Source: Desulfobacterales bacterium (GTDB taxonomy: Bacteria > Desulfobacterota > Desulfobacteria > Desulfobacterales > Desulfobacteraceae). From it: a stretch of DNA of 19,589 nt. Position numbers and translations under genes: made by a program. Under the pieces are notes generated by a model, which worked only from the letters and a program-made list of their open reading frames with translations, was not told where the DNA came from and ran no database searches. Below are positions 7,265-14,208 of this stretch, one piece after another. The DNA lies in NCBI GenBank assembly GCA_022361135.1, contig JAKSBM010000974.1, positions 1 to 19,589 on the forward strand, in the 5' to 3' direction. Numbering within the stretch: position 1 is the first letter of the stretch; each line of letters begins with the position of its first letter.

Positions 7265-8319
7265 AATTGATCCTTGTAACGTTTTAATTGAACAGGTTTG
7301 GGGTGGATCGTGCGGGAGTGTAAATCCCGGCATACTTTACATGGTTTACACTGTTTTGTACATAGGCTGATCCGCTGGAGAAACCCCTTGCCCAGGGCGC
7401 TGTTGTCCAGGTGAAAATGGTCGGCCATAAAATGACTGGCGTCGAGAAGGTCCAGCAGATTTCCTTCGTATCGCTGGGCTTGGTAGGCCTGGATGCAACG
7501 TTCCAAAAACCGGGGGCCCAGGGTCCGGCCGCAGAGCTTGAGGGTGGTGACGTGGGCGGCGTAATGGTTTTGATCTTCGGGGCGGATAAAGGGGGAGGTG
7601 AATATCTGCTCCGGATGGGCCATGAATTGACTGCGGCATCCCAGTTCCCGGTTGAGCCGGGCGGTTTGCTCCCGGCAGAGGCCGGTGTTGGAAAAGGAGA
7701 CTTGGGCATCGTGGCTGAGCTTGAAGGGGCAATGGGCCAGGCAGCCTTCGTTGGCAAGCAATTCGATCTCCATGTCCGGGTCGTCTTGCCCCAGGGATTT
7801 CACCAGGGTTTCCAGGGCCGGGAGATTCCGGTTCAGGCTGCGGTCGGCAATGAGGCGTGAGGGGGTTTTGAAACCACTTTCCCGGATCATCCCCAGGAAG
7901 GCCCGGGCCTTTTCCGGGGAATCGATCATGCAATTGATGCCCGGCACCAGCTCCAGGGCCGGGGCCAGGGGATGGGCCACCTGTGCCAGGGCCTGGACCA
8001 GGTAAAAGTCGGTGACCACCATGCCGGCAAGGGGCCTTTCCCGGTGGAGTTCTTCCAATTGACCCATGATGGTGCGGCTTTGGTCTCCATAGTGTTCCGG
8101 GTGGAGGAAGCGGGTGTTCAACAGGGCATAGGCGGGGACATCCCCCAGGCGCTTTAACCCTTGAATCAGATCATTCTCTTCCCAGGGGCTGGGTTGAACT
8201 CGGGCATCCAGGGCCTGGCCGTGCCCCATGCTGAAATAGACGGAGGCCAGTTGGTTCCTTCGCCGGGAGAGGAAGTTGATGTAGTCGGAATCGGGGATAA
8301 ATGGGACGGAAAATTTCAT
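7261..8319 (-). CDS. Cysteine-rich protein resembling the U32 peptidase/UbiU-UbiV family
   Basis: 352 aa from ATG 8319 ([10 protein letters not shown]). ATG 8328 would add three residues; neither has a strong ribosome site. The order of motifs resembles U32-family TIM barrels: [13 protein letters not shown] (about 122-134), [10 protein letters not shown] (156-165), then [15 protein letters not shown] (about 185-199), where the family has its conserved cysteines. Members include collagenase-like proteases and the Fe-S proteins UbiU/UbiV. Ten cysteines stand out: C193, C197, C215, C228, C263, C275 and a C-terminal cluster C320-x3-C324-x2-C327-x2-C330, consistent with one or two Fe-S or zinc sites. 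Family assignment is moderate, by resemblance only. It is first in an operon with galE (ATGA overlap), a HEAT protein and an ATP-grasp ligase. The peptidase role is doubtful. Confidence 0.6.
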   Translation of the reverse strand: MKFSVPFIPDSDYINFLSRRRNQLASVYFSMGHGQALDARVQPSPWEENDLIQGLKRLGDVPAYALLNTRFLHPEHYGDQSRTIMGQLEELHRERPLAGMVVTDFYLVQALAQVAHPLAPALELVPGINCMIDSPEKARAFLGMIRESGFKTPSRLIADRSLNRNLPALETLVKSLGQDDPDMEIELLANEGCLAHCPFKLSHDAQVSFSNTGLCREQTARLNRELGCRSQFMAHPEQIFTSPFIRPEDQNHYAAHVTTLKLCGRTLGPRFLERCIQAYQAQRYEGNLLDLLDASHFMADHFHLDNSALGKGFLQRISLCTKQCKPCKVCRDLHSRTIHPKPVQLKRYKDQL

Positions 8320-8349
8320 GGAATCCATGTTATCTGAATCCCGGTGAAA

Positions 8350-8379
8350 AGTGTAATGAATTAAGGTGGAATTCCACAA
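8350..8379 (-). promoter_or_regulatory. Possible promoter of the U32-like/galE operon
   Basis: Minus strand: TTGTGG at 8379-8374, 18-base spacer, TACACT at 8355-8350, about 30 bases before the start codon. A perfect 12-base palindrome (GTGGAATTCCAC, 8366-8377) overlaps the -35 and could be an operator. Both boxes are only moderate matches. Confidence 0.3.
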
Positions 8380-8406
8380 ATTGTTGGGAAATCAAAGGGG
8401 GCGACA

Positions 8407-8435
8407 TTGACAGCCCCGGGGGCGGTGGTTAGAAT
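8407..8435 (+). promoter_or_regulatory. Consensus sigma-70 promoter of the selenoprotein gene
   Basis: TTGACA at 8407-8412, a 17-base GC-rich spacer, TAGAAT at 8430-8435. Transcription should start near 8442, leaving a 50-base leader with AAGGAG at 8477-8482, nine bases before ATG 8492. Confidence 0.8.
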
Positions 8436-8491
8436 GATGACTATTCAGGCCAAATACCTGACCAAATAAATAAGATAAGGAGAGCGTTACA

Positions 8492-8806
8492 ATGATTGAG
8501 TTGACTGATGCTGCGAAAACGCAGATCGATGACTATTTCCAGGGGAAAGAACCCACCCCCATTCGGATCTTTTTGAACTCCGGCGGCTGAGGCGGTCCTT
8601 CCCTTGCTATGGCTCTGGATGAGCCTAAAGACAGCGATGATAACTTTGAAGTAAAAGGTCTTAAGTTTGTTGTGGACAAAGAGTTCATGAAACAGGCCGG
8701 CACCATCAAAATCGACTTTACCGGTATGGGTTTCCACCTGGATTCCAATATCGATCTGGGGCAGGGCGGCTGCTCCGGTTGCGGTTCCAGCGGATCCTGC
8801 GGCTAA
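8492..8806 (+). CDS. HesB/IscA-like selenoprotein (UGA at codon 33 read as Sec)
   Basis: 104 aa with UGA at 8588-8590 decoded as selenocysteine. An AAGGAG site and consensus promoter precede ATG 8492, and continuous protein-like sequence runs through the UGA: IRIFLNSGG-U-GGPSLAMALDEPKDSD, then FEVKGLKFVVDKEFM, IDFTGMGFHLDS, and a cysteine tail GCSGCGSSGSCG (C94, C97, C103). IscA/HesB proteins have a Cys at the position of residue 33 and C-terminal cysteines that bind iron or Fe-S clusters. HesB-like selenoproteins with Sec at this site are known from anaerobic bacteria. Without recoding only a 65-residue piece from Met40 (8609) is called, which lacks a ribosome site and the N-terminal strands. 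It is a single-gene unit ending in a terminator. Role in Fe-S or redox chemistry is inferred. Confidence 0.88.
8611..8625 (+). promoter_or_regulatory. Candidate bacterial SECIS hairpin
   Basis: GGCTC (8611-8615) pairs with GAGCC (8621-8625) around the loop TGGAT. The loop starts 25 bases after the UGA, within the 16-37 base range reported for bacterial SECIS elements, and has GG in the loop as many do. The stem is short (5 bp), so this is a candidate for SelB binding, not proof. Confidence 0.5.
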
Positions 8807-8830
8807 CAGATAAACGGATTGTTTATCCTG

Positions 8831-8859
8831 GGCGTCCATGGTTATGGACGCCTTTTTTT
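8831..8859 (+). terminator. Intrinsic terminator after the selenoprotein gene
   Basis: Perfect 9-bp stem (8831-8839 with 8844-8852), GGTT loop, then seven T (8853-8859), 24 bases after the stop codon. It closes the selenoprotein transcription unit and implies that the next gene has its own promoter. Confidence 0.92.
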
Positions 8860-8924
8860 ATGGGCAATCCATGGCCCGTTGTGAAAAAAGGATTGTGGGC
8901 GGCTTTTGTCTTTATTCAGTGGGG

Positions 8925-9010
8925 ACCATGGGGAAACCCAACGGGTGCTTGACCCGTCGAAACCTGCATGGTAGCGTGGGAAAAGGCAATCCACGGAACC
9001 GGGAGTTGCC
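8925..9010 (+). ncRNA. Structured leader with possible pseudoknot, class unknown
   Basis: The 5' region of the FliL-like lipoprotein gene can form several helices in order. P1: ACCATG (8925-8930) with CATGGT (8967-8972). Inside it P2: ACGGGT (8941-8946) with ACCCGT (8952-8957), loop GCTTG. P3: CGTGGG (8975-8980) with TCCACG (8990-8995, one G-U). P4, a pseudoknot: the P3 loop GGCAA (8985-8989) with TTGCC (9006-9010). A rival hairpin, GTTG (9005-9008) with CAAC (9014-9017), would use the same bases just before the ribosome site at 9026-9030. I could not match it to a known riboswitch class. No clear promoter is visible in 8860-8925. Confidence 0.4.
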
Positions 9011-9038
9011 TTTCAACCCAAGGATCAGGATATAAGAA

Positions 9039-9890
9039 ATGCGATTTCACAGAATATGTCTTTGTTTGCTGCTGGCCGGATTGATGATCTGCGGCCCCCT
9101 GGGATGCAAGGGGGGAGAGGAAAAGGAAGCCAAACCCGAGGAGTTGGTGCTGGGCAATTGGACTCAGTATCGGAACCGGGCCTATATCCTTTTAATTCTC
9201 CATGCCACGGGGAATTGGGATTCTTCGGTGCGCATTGCCGATGTGACCTCAAAGATTGTAAAATCCAAGGGTAGCGCCACCGGCTCCTGGCACATGGCCG
9301 ACAATCAATTGATCTTCACCGTGGGGGAAACCGACATTGAGAGTGTCTGGAAAAAAAATGACACCCGGATCTTTGATATTGTCAGTTTGACCAAGGACAA
9401 GATGGAACTCAAGGAAGAGAGCGGCTGGGTGGGGGAATGGAAGAAAAATAAAGCCCAGAAAAATAAGGAAGAGGTCGCCGTAACCTCTCCGGTCATTCCC
9501 CTGGCTCCGGTGGCCGTGAATCTCAATAAAATTTCCTCGGCTTCCCCGGACCGTTACCTTTGCATGAGCATGAAGTTAAAGCTTAAGGAACTCATGCCCG
9601 GTCAGGCCCCTCCGGCCTTCCACCCCAAGGCCCGGGAGGCCATGTTGCTTTTTCTGAGTTCTTTGATCTATGACGACGTCCATAATTTCGACCGGATCAA
9701 GGTGCAGCAGCAAAAGCTTACGGATATCCTGAATCCCTATATGGAAGGGTTTATCCAGGAGGTGGAAATCGATCGGGTGATCATCTCTTCGTCCATGGAC
9801 AAAGTGGAAACCTTTCTCATCGAATATGGGTTGGACCAGGAGGCCATTGAGGATAAGAAGGCCCAGGAAGCTGCTGAGGATAAGGGTTAG
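9039..9890 (+). CDS. Lipoprotein with calycin-like N-domain and FliL-like C-domain
   Basis: 283 aa, start ATG 9039 after CAGGA. The signal peptide has a basic start (MRFHR), a hydrophobic core and a lipobox-like PLGC ending at C23; the -3 residue is Pro, not the usual Leu, so the lipobox is imperfect. Residues about 36-128 (LGNWTQY...GSWHMADNQLIFTVGETDIESVW) look like a small beta-barrel of lipocalin/calycin type. A charged linker follows. Residues about 158-250 (AVNLNKISSASPDRYLCMSMKLKLKE ... FIQEVEIDRVIIS) resemble the periplasmic domain of FliL, the stator-associated flagellar protein, without FliL's transmembrane anchor. No other flagellar gene is in the window. A structured leader precedes it, and its stop codon overlaps that of the convergent thiN gene. 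Function unknown. Confidence 0.75.
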   Translation: MRFHRICLCLLLAGLMICGPLGCKGGEEKEAKPEELVLGNWTQYRNRAYILLILHATGNWDSSVRIADVTSKIVKSKGSATGSWHMADNQLIFTVGETDIESVWKKNDTRIFDIVSLTKDKMELKEESGWVGEWKKNKAQKNKEEVAVTSPVIPLAPVAVNLNKISSASPDRYLCMSMKLKLKELMPGQAPPAFHPKAREAMLLFLSSLIYDDVHNFDRIKVQQQKLTDILNPYMEGFIQEVEIDRVIISSSMDKVETFLIEYGLDQEAIEDKKAQEAAEDKG

Positions 9891-10522
9891 TCCCTGGATT
9901 TGCTGACCATGAGACAGCCGCTTTTCAGGCGGACCTTTGCCCGGTGTGCCGTGAAGCAATTGCTGATTCCCAGGGAGGAACCCCGTTCCAGGGTGGCATC
10001 CTCAAGGGGATATTCCAGTCCTTCCAGGGTGATGCCCGTCACCGTGTCCGACAGGGCCACCAGGGAAAGATGATCTCCGGGAATCCCCCCCAGAATCAAT
10101 TCATCCAAAACCAGGTAAATATCATTGTGCCGGTCCCGGATCCGGGCGGGAATGCCCTGTTCCGCCAGGGGCTTGAGCAGGAAGATATTTGCCAGGGTGT
10201 GGTCCAGTCGTGTGCCGGTCACACCCATGAGGGTGATTTCCGTTGCCCCTTGTTCCAGGGCGTGGAAAATGCTCAGATCCGTGTCTGTGTTATCCTTGCG
10301 TTTGGGATGGGTGACAAAGGCCACCTTTTTCTGGATAAAGTGGTCCCTGTCTTCCCGGGGAATGGAGTCCAGATCCCCGATGATGACATGGGGCAGGATG
10401 TCCATTTTTCGGAAATGGCGGGCCCCGCCGTCGGCTGCAATGCACAGTTCGGCTTCGCTGATTTCTTGCTCCATTTCCGGGGTGGGATCAAATTGTCCGC
10501 TGGCAATAATAATGGCTTTCAT
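9887..10522 (-). CDS. thiN: Thiamine diphosphokinase
   Basis: 211 aa, typical for the family. The enzyme transfers pyrophosphate from ATP to thiamine, giving thiamine diphosphate, in the cytoplasm. The catalytic-domain motifs are all present: AADGGA (29-34), IIGDLDS (47-53), KDNTDTD (76-82) and TGTRLDHTLAN (102-112); the C-terminal half is the beta-sandwich that closes over thiamine (GLEYPLEDATL, SNCFTAHRAKVRL). The start at 10522 has AGGGA very close upstream; no better start is visible. It stands alone on this strand, back to back with lptF, and converges on the lipoprotein gene with a four-base overlap of stop codons (9887-9890). No TPP riboswitch is visible in the short region upstream, suggesting a salvage role or unregulated expression. 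Confidence 0.93.
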   Translation of the reverse strand: MKAIIIASGQFDPTPEMEQEISEAELCIAADGGARHFRKMDILPHVIIGDLDSIPREDRDHFIQKKVAFVTHPKRKDNTDTDLSIFHALEQGATEITLMGVTGTRLDHTLANIFLLKPLAEQGIPARIRDRHNDIYLVLDELILGGIPGDHLSLVALSDTVTGITLEGLEYPLEDATLERGSSLGISNCFTAHRAKVRLKSGCLMVSKSRD

Positions 10523-10579
10523 GTCCCTGGATATACCATGGAAACCCGGGGGTGAAAACCGGTTTTAAATCCGGCACCC

Positions 10580-10608
10580 TTGACTTGTTTTGCCCGAGCT
10601 TATATTTT
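10580..10608 (+). promoter_or_regulatory. Sigma-70 promoter of the LPS operon
   Basis: TTGACT at 10580-10585, 17-base spacer, TATTTT at 10603-10608 (overlapping TATATT at 10601-10606). It lies just upstream of lptF, giving a leader of about 12 bases, and is the only clear promoter ahead of the nine collinear genes that follow. Confidence 0.7.
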
Positions 10609-10625
10609 TCCAGGCAATGAATCCT

Positions 10626-11804
10626 ATGAAAATTATACACCGATACATTTTCAAAGAGTTGATGGCCCCCTTTGGCATCAGTCTCTTTTTTTTGACCTTT
10701 GTTTTCCTCATGACCCGGATTCCGGAGATCACCAATCTGGTGGTGAATTACAACGCCGGGCTGGGCAGTATCCTCTGGATGGTGGTTTATACCCTGCCGC
10801 GGTTTTTGGAATTTACCATTCCCATGTCCGTCATGATTGCAGTGCTGCTCACCTTCATGCGCATGGCCGGGGAAAACGAAATCGTGGCCCTGAAGGGGGC
10901 CGGGACTTCCTTATATAAGCTTTTGCCGCCGGTGGTGGCCTTCTGCATCATGGGGACATTGCTCAGTCTTTGGGTCACCTTATACGGGGTGTCCTGGGGG
11001 AAATTGTCCATTAAAAAAACCAGTGTGGAGCTGGCCCAGACCAGCATTGACATGGCCTTGCAGGAGCGGCAGTTTAATTCCCAGATCCCCAACATCATGA
11101 TCTATGTCTCCTCCGTGGATCTGAAAACCAAGGCCTTGACCGATGTCTTTATTGAGGATCGACGTACCCGGGGAATCACAACGGTTTCCGTGGCTCCCCG
11201 GGGGCAGGTGATCCGTTCCAAGGACGGCAGCTTCTATACCATCCGGCTCAAGGATGGGATGATCAACCAGGTGAAAAGTGCCACCCGTTCGGTCTCCACC
11301 ATCCACTTTGGAAATTACGATATCAACATTGACCTGGCCACCATGAACAAGGGGAGCGGGCCCCTGAAAAAGGATCTGGACGAGCAGAGCCTTGACGAAC
11401 TCTTGACCCAGATTCGACGGGGAATACCGGATTCCAAGAAAATGAGTGAAGCATTGATGTTGCTCCATGAAAAGTTTTCCATTCCCTTTGCCTGTCTCAG
11501 TCTGGGGCTCCTGGCCTTCCCCCTGGGAATTCAATCCTTGTCCCTGCGAAAATCTTCGGGGTTTGGCATGGGCATTTTCTTCTTTCTTCTCTATTATTTT
11601 CTCCTCGCCTTTGGCTGGTCCGCCGGTGAAGCGGGGTATTTTAACCCTGTGGTGGGCATGTGGTTGCCCAACTGCGTCATGGGCGGGGCCGGTATTTTTC
11701 TGCTGGTCCGCAATGCCAAGGAGAAGCCGGTCCATCTTCCCGCCTGGATGGTTCGATGGGCCCGATCGATTACAAAAAAACTACGGTCAAGGAAGCATTC
11801 ATGA
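10626..11804 (+). CDS. lptF: LPS export permease LptF
   Basis: 392 aa from ATG 10626. The start MKIIHRYIFKELMAPF fits the family; ATG 10617 is possible but would leave only two bases after CCAGG, and the TTG at 10590 lies inside the promoter. Six membrane helices are arranged three plus three around a periplasmic beta-jellyroll: N-terminal block ISLFFLTFVFLMTRIPEI, then LPRFLEFTIPMSVMIAVLLTFMRM with the coupling-helix words GENEIVALKGAG, a periplasmic section around IPNIMIYVSSVD, and C-terminal helices from about residue 280 (FSIPFACLSLGLLAFPLGIQ). With LptG and the ATPase LptB it lifts LPS from the inner membrane to LptC/LptA. lptB is not in the window. It overlaps lptG by ATGA. Confidence 0.95.
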   Translation: MKIIHRYIFKELMAPFGISLFFLTFVFLMTRIPEITNLVVNYNAGLGSILWMVVYTLPRFLEFTIPMSVMIAVLLTFMRMAGENEIVALKGAGTSLYKLLPPVVAFCIMGTLLSLWVTLYGVSWGKLSIKKTSVELAQTSIDMALQERQFNSQIPNIMIYVSSVDLKTKALTDVFIEDRRTRGITTVSVAPRGQVIRSKDGSFYTIRLKDGMINQVKSATRSVSTIHFGNYDINIDLATMNKGSGPLKKDLDEQSLDELLTQIRRGIPDSKKMSEALMLLHEKFSIPFACLSLGLLAFPLGIQSLSLRKSSGFGMGIFFFLLYYFLLAFGWSAGEAGYFNPVVGMWLPNCVMGGAGIFLLVRNAKEKPVHLPAWMVRWARSITKKLRSRKHS

Positions 11805-12877
11805 GTTGCCTGCATCGCTACTGGCTTAAGGAATTCACCCGGCTTTTCGTCATCATCCAGGTCATGATCCTGGTCCTCTTTGTTTTCATTGACTATCTTT
11901 CCCGGCTGGATCGATTCTTGAGGCATGGGGTTTCGTTTATTGAAGCCCTTTGGTACGTGGTTTTAAAGCTGCCCTTCATGTTCGTTCAATTGACGCCGGC
12001 CGTGATCATGCTGGCCACCATTGCCGTGTTTGGCATCATGAACCGGAACAACGAACTCACAGCCATTAAGTCCAGCGGGATTTCCGCCTATTACCTGGCC
12101 CGGCCCGTGGTGGGCGTGGGGATTTTTTTTACCCTGTTGATTTTCCTGGTGGGGGAGACCCTGATCCCGGTCTCCATGTCCAAAGCCAATTATATCCGTT
12201 ATAATCGCATGGCCGGCGGTTCCCAGGTTTCCCACGGCCGCAACGATGTCTGGATTCGCCACGACCAGAATCTGGTCCATATTAATTTTGTGGACCCCGA
12301 GCACGGCACCCTGGCCGGCATTTCCGTATCCACCATGGATGATGATTTTAAGATCAAGGTTCGCATTGATGCGGAAAAGGGACGGTTTGAAGGGGGGCAG
12401 TGGCTCCTTGAGAATGGGGTGATCCAGACCCGGAACGCCCAGTCCAATGCCTATGATGTGGATTATTTTGATTTAAAACCCACGGATCTGGGATTGACCC
12501 CCACGGATCTGGTCCGGGTGGCCCGGAAATCCAATGAGATGAGTTTTTTTCAGCTGCGGGATTATGTGCGAAAGGTTGAATCCGAAGGGTACGACGCCAC
12601 CACCTACCGGGTGGATATGCATGGAAAAATAGCCTTTCCCTTTATCTGTATTTTCATGGCACTCATCGGTGCCTCCACGGGAATGCATCCCCGGATCAAG
12701 GGGAATATGCCCATGGGAATTGCACTGGGGGTGGGGATGTCCTTCCTCTATTGGAGTGTCTACGGGTTCTCCCTTTCCATGGGCTACGCCCGGGCTCTCC
12801 CCCCGGTTTTTGCCGCCTGGATTACCAATGTTCTTTTCATTGTCGGCGGAACCATTTACCTCATTAAAACTGAATAG
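11801..12877 (+). CDS. lptG: LPS export permease LptG
   Basis: 358 aa, ATG at 11801 overlapping the lptF stop and preceded by AAGGAAG at 11789-11795. Same architecture as LptF: N-terminal helix with the family start LHRYWLKEFTRLF, the LPFMFVQLTPAVIMLATIAVFGIMNRNNELTAIKSSG block (helices 2-3 and coupling helix), a periplasmic jellyroll around residues 130-240 (NDVWIRHDQNLVHINFVDPEHGTLAGI), and the conserved C-terminal block VDMHGKIAFPFICIFMALIGASTGM followed by two helices. It pairs with LptF as the transmembrane half of the LptB2FG exporter in the inner membrane. The adjacent order lptF-lptG is the usual one; the following Kdo transferase gene starts eight bases later. Confidence 0.95.
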   Translation: MSCLHRYWLKEFTRLFVIIQVMILVLFVFIDYLSRLDRFLRHGVSFIEALWYVVLKLPFMFVQLTPAVIMLATIAVFGIMNRNNELTAIKSSGISAYYLARPVVGVGIFFTLLIFLVGETLIPVSMSKANYIRYNRMAGGSQVSHGRNDVWIRHDQNLVHINFVDPEHGTLAGISVSTMDDDFKIKVRIDAEKGRFEGGQWLLENGVIQTRNAQSNAYDVDYFDLKPTDLGLTPTDLVRVARKSNEMSFFQLRDYVRKVESEGYDATTYRVDMHGKIAFPFICIFMALIGASTGMHPRIKGNMPMGIALGVGMSFLYWSVYGFSLSMGYARALPPVFAAWITNVLFIVGGTIYLIKTE

Positions 12878-12885
12878 GGGGCGGG

Positions 12886-14208
12886 ATGTTGATTATCTAT
12901 CAATTGATTCTGACCCTGGCGGTCCTGGTGGCCCTGCCCCTGCTGCCCGTGATTTTGCTGGTTTCACCCAAGCGCCGGGCCAATCTTTTCCATCGCCTGG
13001 GACTGGTGTCCCACCTGGACCTCCCCCCAAAGGTATCGGGACGTTGTTGCATCTGGGTCCATGCCCTTTCCGTGGGGGAGGTGCGTTCGGCCCAACCCCT
13101 GGTGGAAAGACTGGTGAAAACCCCGGGGGTTGAGGTGGTCTTCACCGCCTCCACAAAGACCGGGTTTGAAACGGCCCGCTCCCTTTATTGGGAGGCCGAT
13201 GCCAGGGAAACCGGAGGACCCGGTGTTCTGGGGATCGGTTATTTTCCCTTTGATCTGTGGTGGGCCGTGGCCGCCGTGGTTTTCCGCATCCAGCCCGACC
13301 GGGTCTGTCTGGTGGAAACCGACCTCTGGCCCTGGTTTTTAAACCGGGTGGATGCCTGGGGAATTCCGGTTTCCCTGGTCAATGCCCGCATGTCCCAACG
13401 CTCTTCCAAGGGATATCGCCGTTTGGGATTCATCGGTCGTCTTTTCTTTTCCCGCCTCTCACAGGTCCTGGTGCAGACCCCCTTGGACGGCCGGCGATTC
13501 CAAGAGGTGGGTGTGGACCGGGATACCATCTTTGTTGCCGGAAATATGAAATTTGATCAGCCCGTTCCCCAATTGGATTCGGCGGAACGGGAAGAGATGG
13601 CACGGAACCTGGGCATTGGGGCTGGGCAAAAGGTCCTGGTGGCCGGCTCCACCCATCCCGGAGAAGAAGCAATCATTTTTTCGGCCTGGAAGAGGGTCCT
13701 TTCCCAGATCCCCAATGCCAAGCTGGTGCTGGCCCCCCGGGATCCCGGCCGGAGTCGGGAGATCGCCCAATTGGCCCAAAAAAACGGCTTGGCCCTGTCA
13801 TTCCATTCGCAGATCCAGGCCGGTGGGGAAGACGGGAACAGCCCGGTCACCCTCATCGATGGATTCGGGATCCTCGCCCGGGCCTATGCCTTTTGTGATC
13901 TGGCCTTCATCGGCGGTTCCCTGGTGGACCAGGGGGGGCATAATCCACTGGAGGCGGCCCTGTTCCGAAAGCCTGTGATTTACGGGCCCCACATGTCGGA
14001 TTTTAAGGAACCCCATGCCCTGTTGACCCAGTCCCATGCTGCCCGGGTGGTGGAAAATGAAATTGACCTGGCCCATGGGGTGGTGGACTTGTTTTCAGAT
14101 CCGACACGGACCGCTGAAATGGGGGAGGCGGCATTTGCCGTGTACCAGGCCAATCAGGGGGCCCTGGACCGGACCCTGGAAAGGATTGTTCCTCCATGGG
14201 CTGGCTAG
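12886..14208 (+). CDS. waaA: Kdo transferase (3-deoxy-D-manno-octulosonate transferase)
   Basis: 440 aa, starting at ATG 12886 after GGGGGCGGG. WaaA transfers Kdo from CMP-Kdo to lipid IV-A on the inner leaflet of the inner membrane. Seen here: one N-terminal membrane segment (about 3-27), the family phrase CIWVHALSVGEVRSAQPLVERL (55-76), VVFTASTKTGFETA (84-97), the block FRIQPDRVCLVETDLWPWFLN, VNARMSQRS, GNMKFDQP, VAGSTHPGEEAI and the C-terminal FIGGSLVDQGGHNPLEAALFRKPVIYGPHMSDF, all hallmarks of the GT30 family. One oddity: the segment that usually reads ERxG near the N-terminus, with a catalytic Glu, reads HRLG (37-40). Operon context (lptG before, lpxK after, 13-base overlap) supports the assignment. 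Confidence 0.9.
   Translation: MLIIYQLILTLAVLVALPLLPVILLVSPKRRANLFHRLGLVSHLDLPPKVSGRCCIWVHALSVGEVRSAQPLVERLVKTPGVEVVFTASTKTGFETARSLYWEADARETGGPGVLGIGYFPFDLWWAVAAVVFRIQPDRVCLVETDLWPWFLNRVDAWGIPVSLVNARMSQRSSKGYRRLGFIGRLFFSRLSQVLVQTPLDGRRFQEVGVDRDTIFVAGNMKFDQPVPQLDSAEREEMARNLGIGAGQKVLVAGSTHPGEEAIIFSAWKRVLSQIPNAKLVLAPRDPGRSREIAQLAQKNGLALSFHSQIQAGGEDGNSPVTLIDGFGILARAYAFCDLAFIGGSLVDQGGHNPLEAALFRKPVIYGPHMSDFKEPHALLTQSHAARVVENEIDLAHGVVDLFSDPTRTAEMGEAAFAVYQANQGALDRTLERIVPPWAG

Noticed and set aside
8609..8806. Separate 65-residue gene starting at Met40 of the HesB-like frame
   Set aside because: It has no ribosome site, and the same frame continues upstream through the UGA to a well-placed ATG with family-like sequence.
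8925..9010. c-di-GMP (GEMM) riboswitch
   Set aside because: The characteristic GGGCAAACC and GACGCAAAGCC blocks are absent, although GGTAGC is present.
10523..10579. TPP riboswitch before thiN
   Set aside because: The upstream gap is too short and has none of the thi-box sequence.
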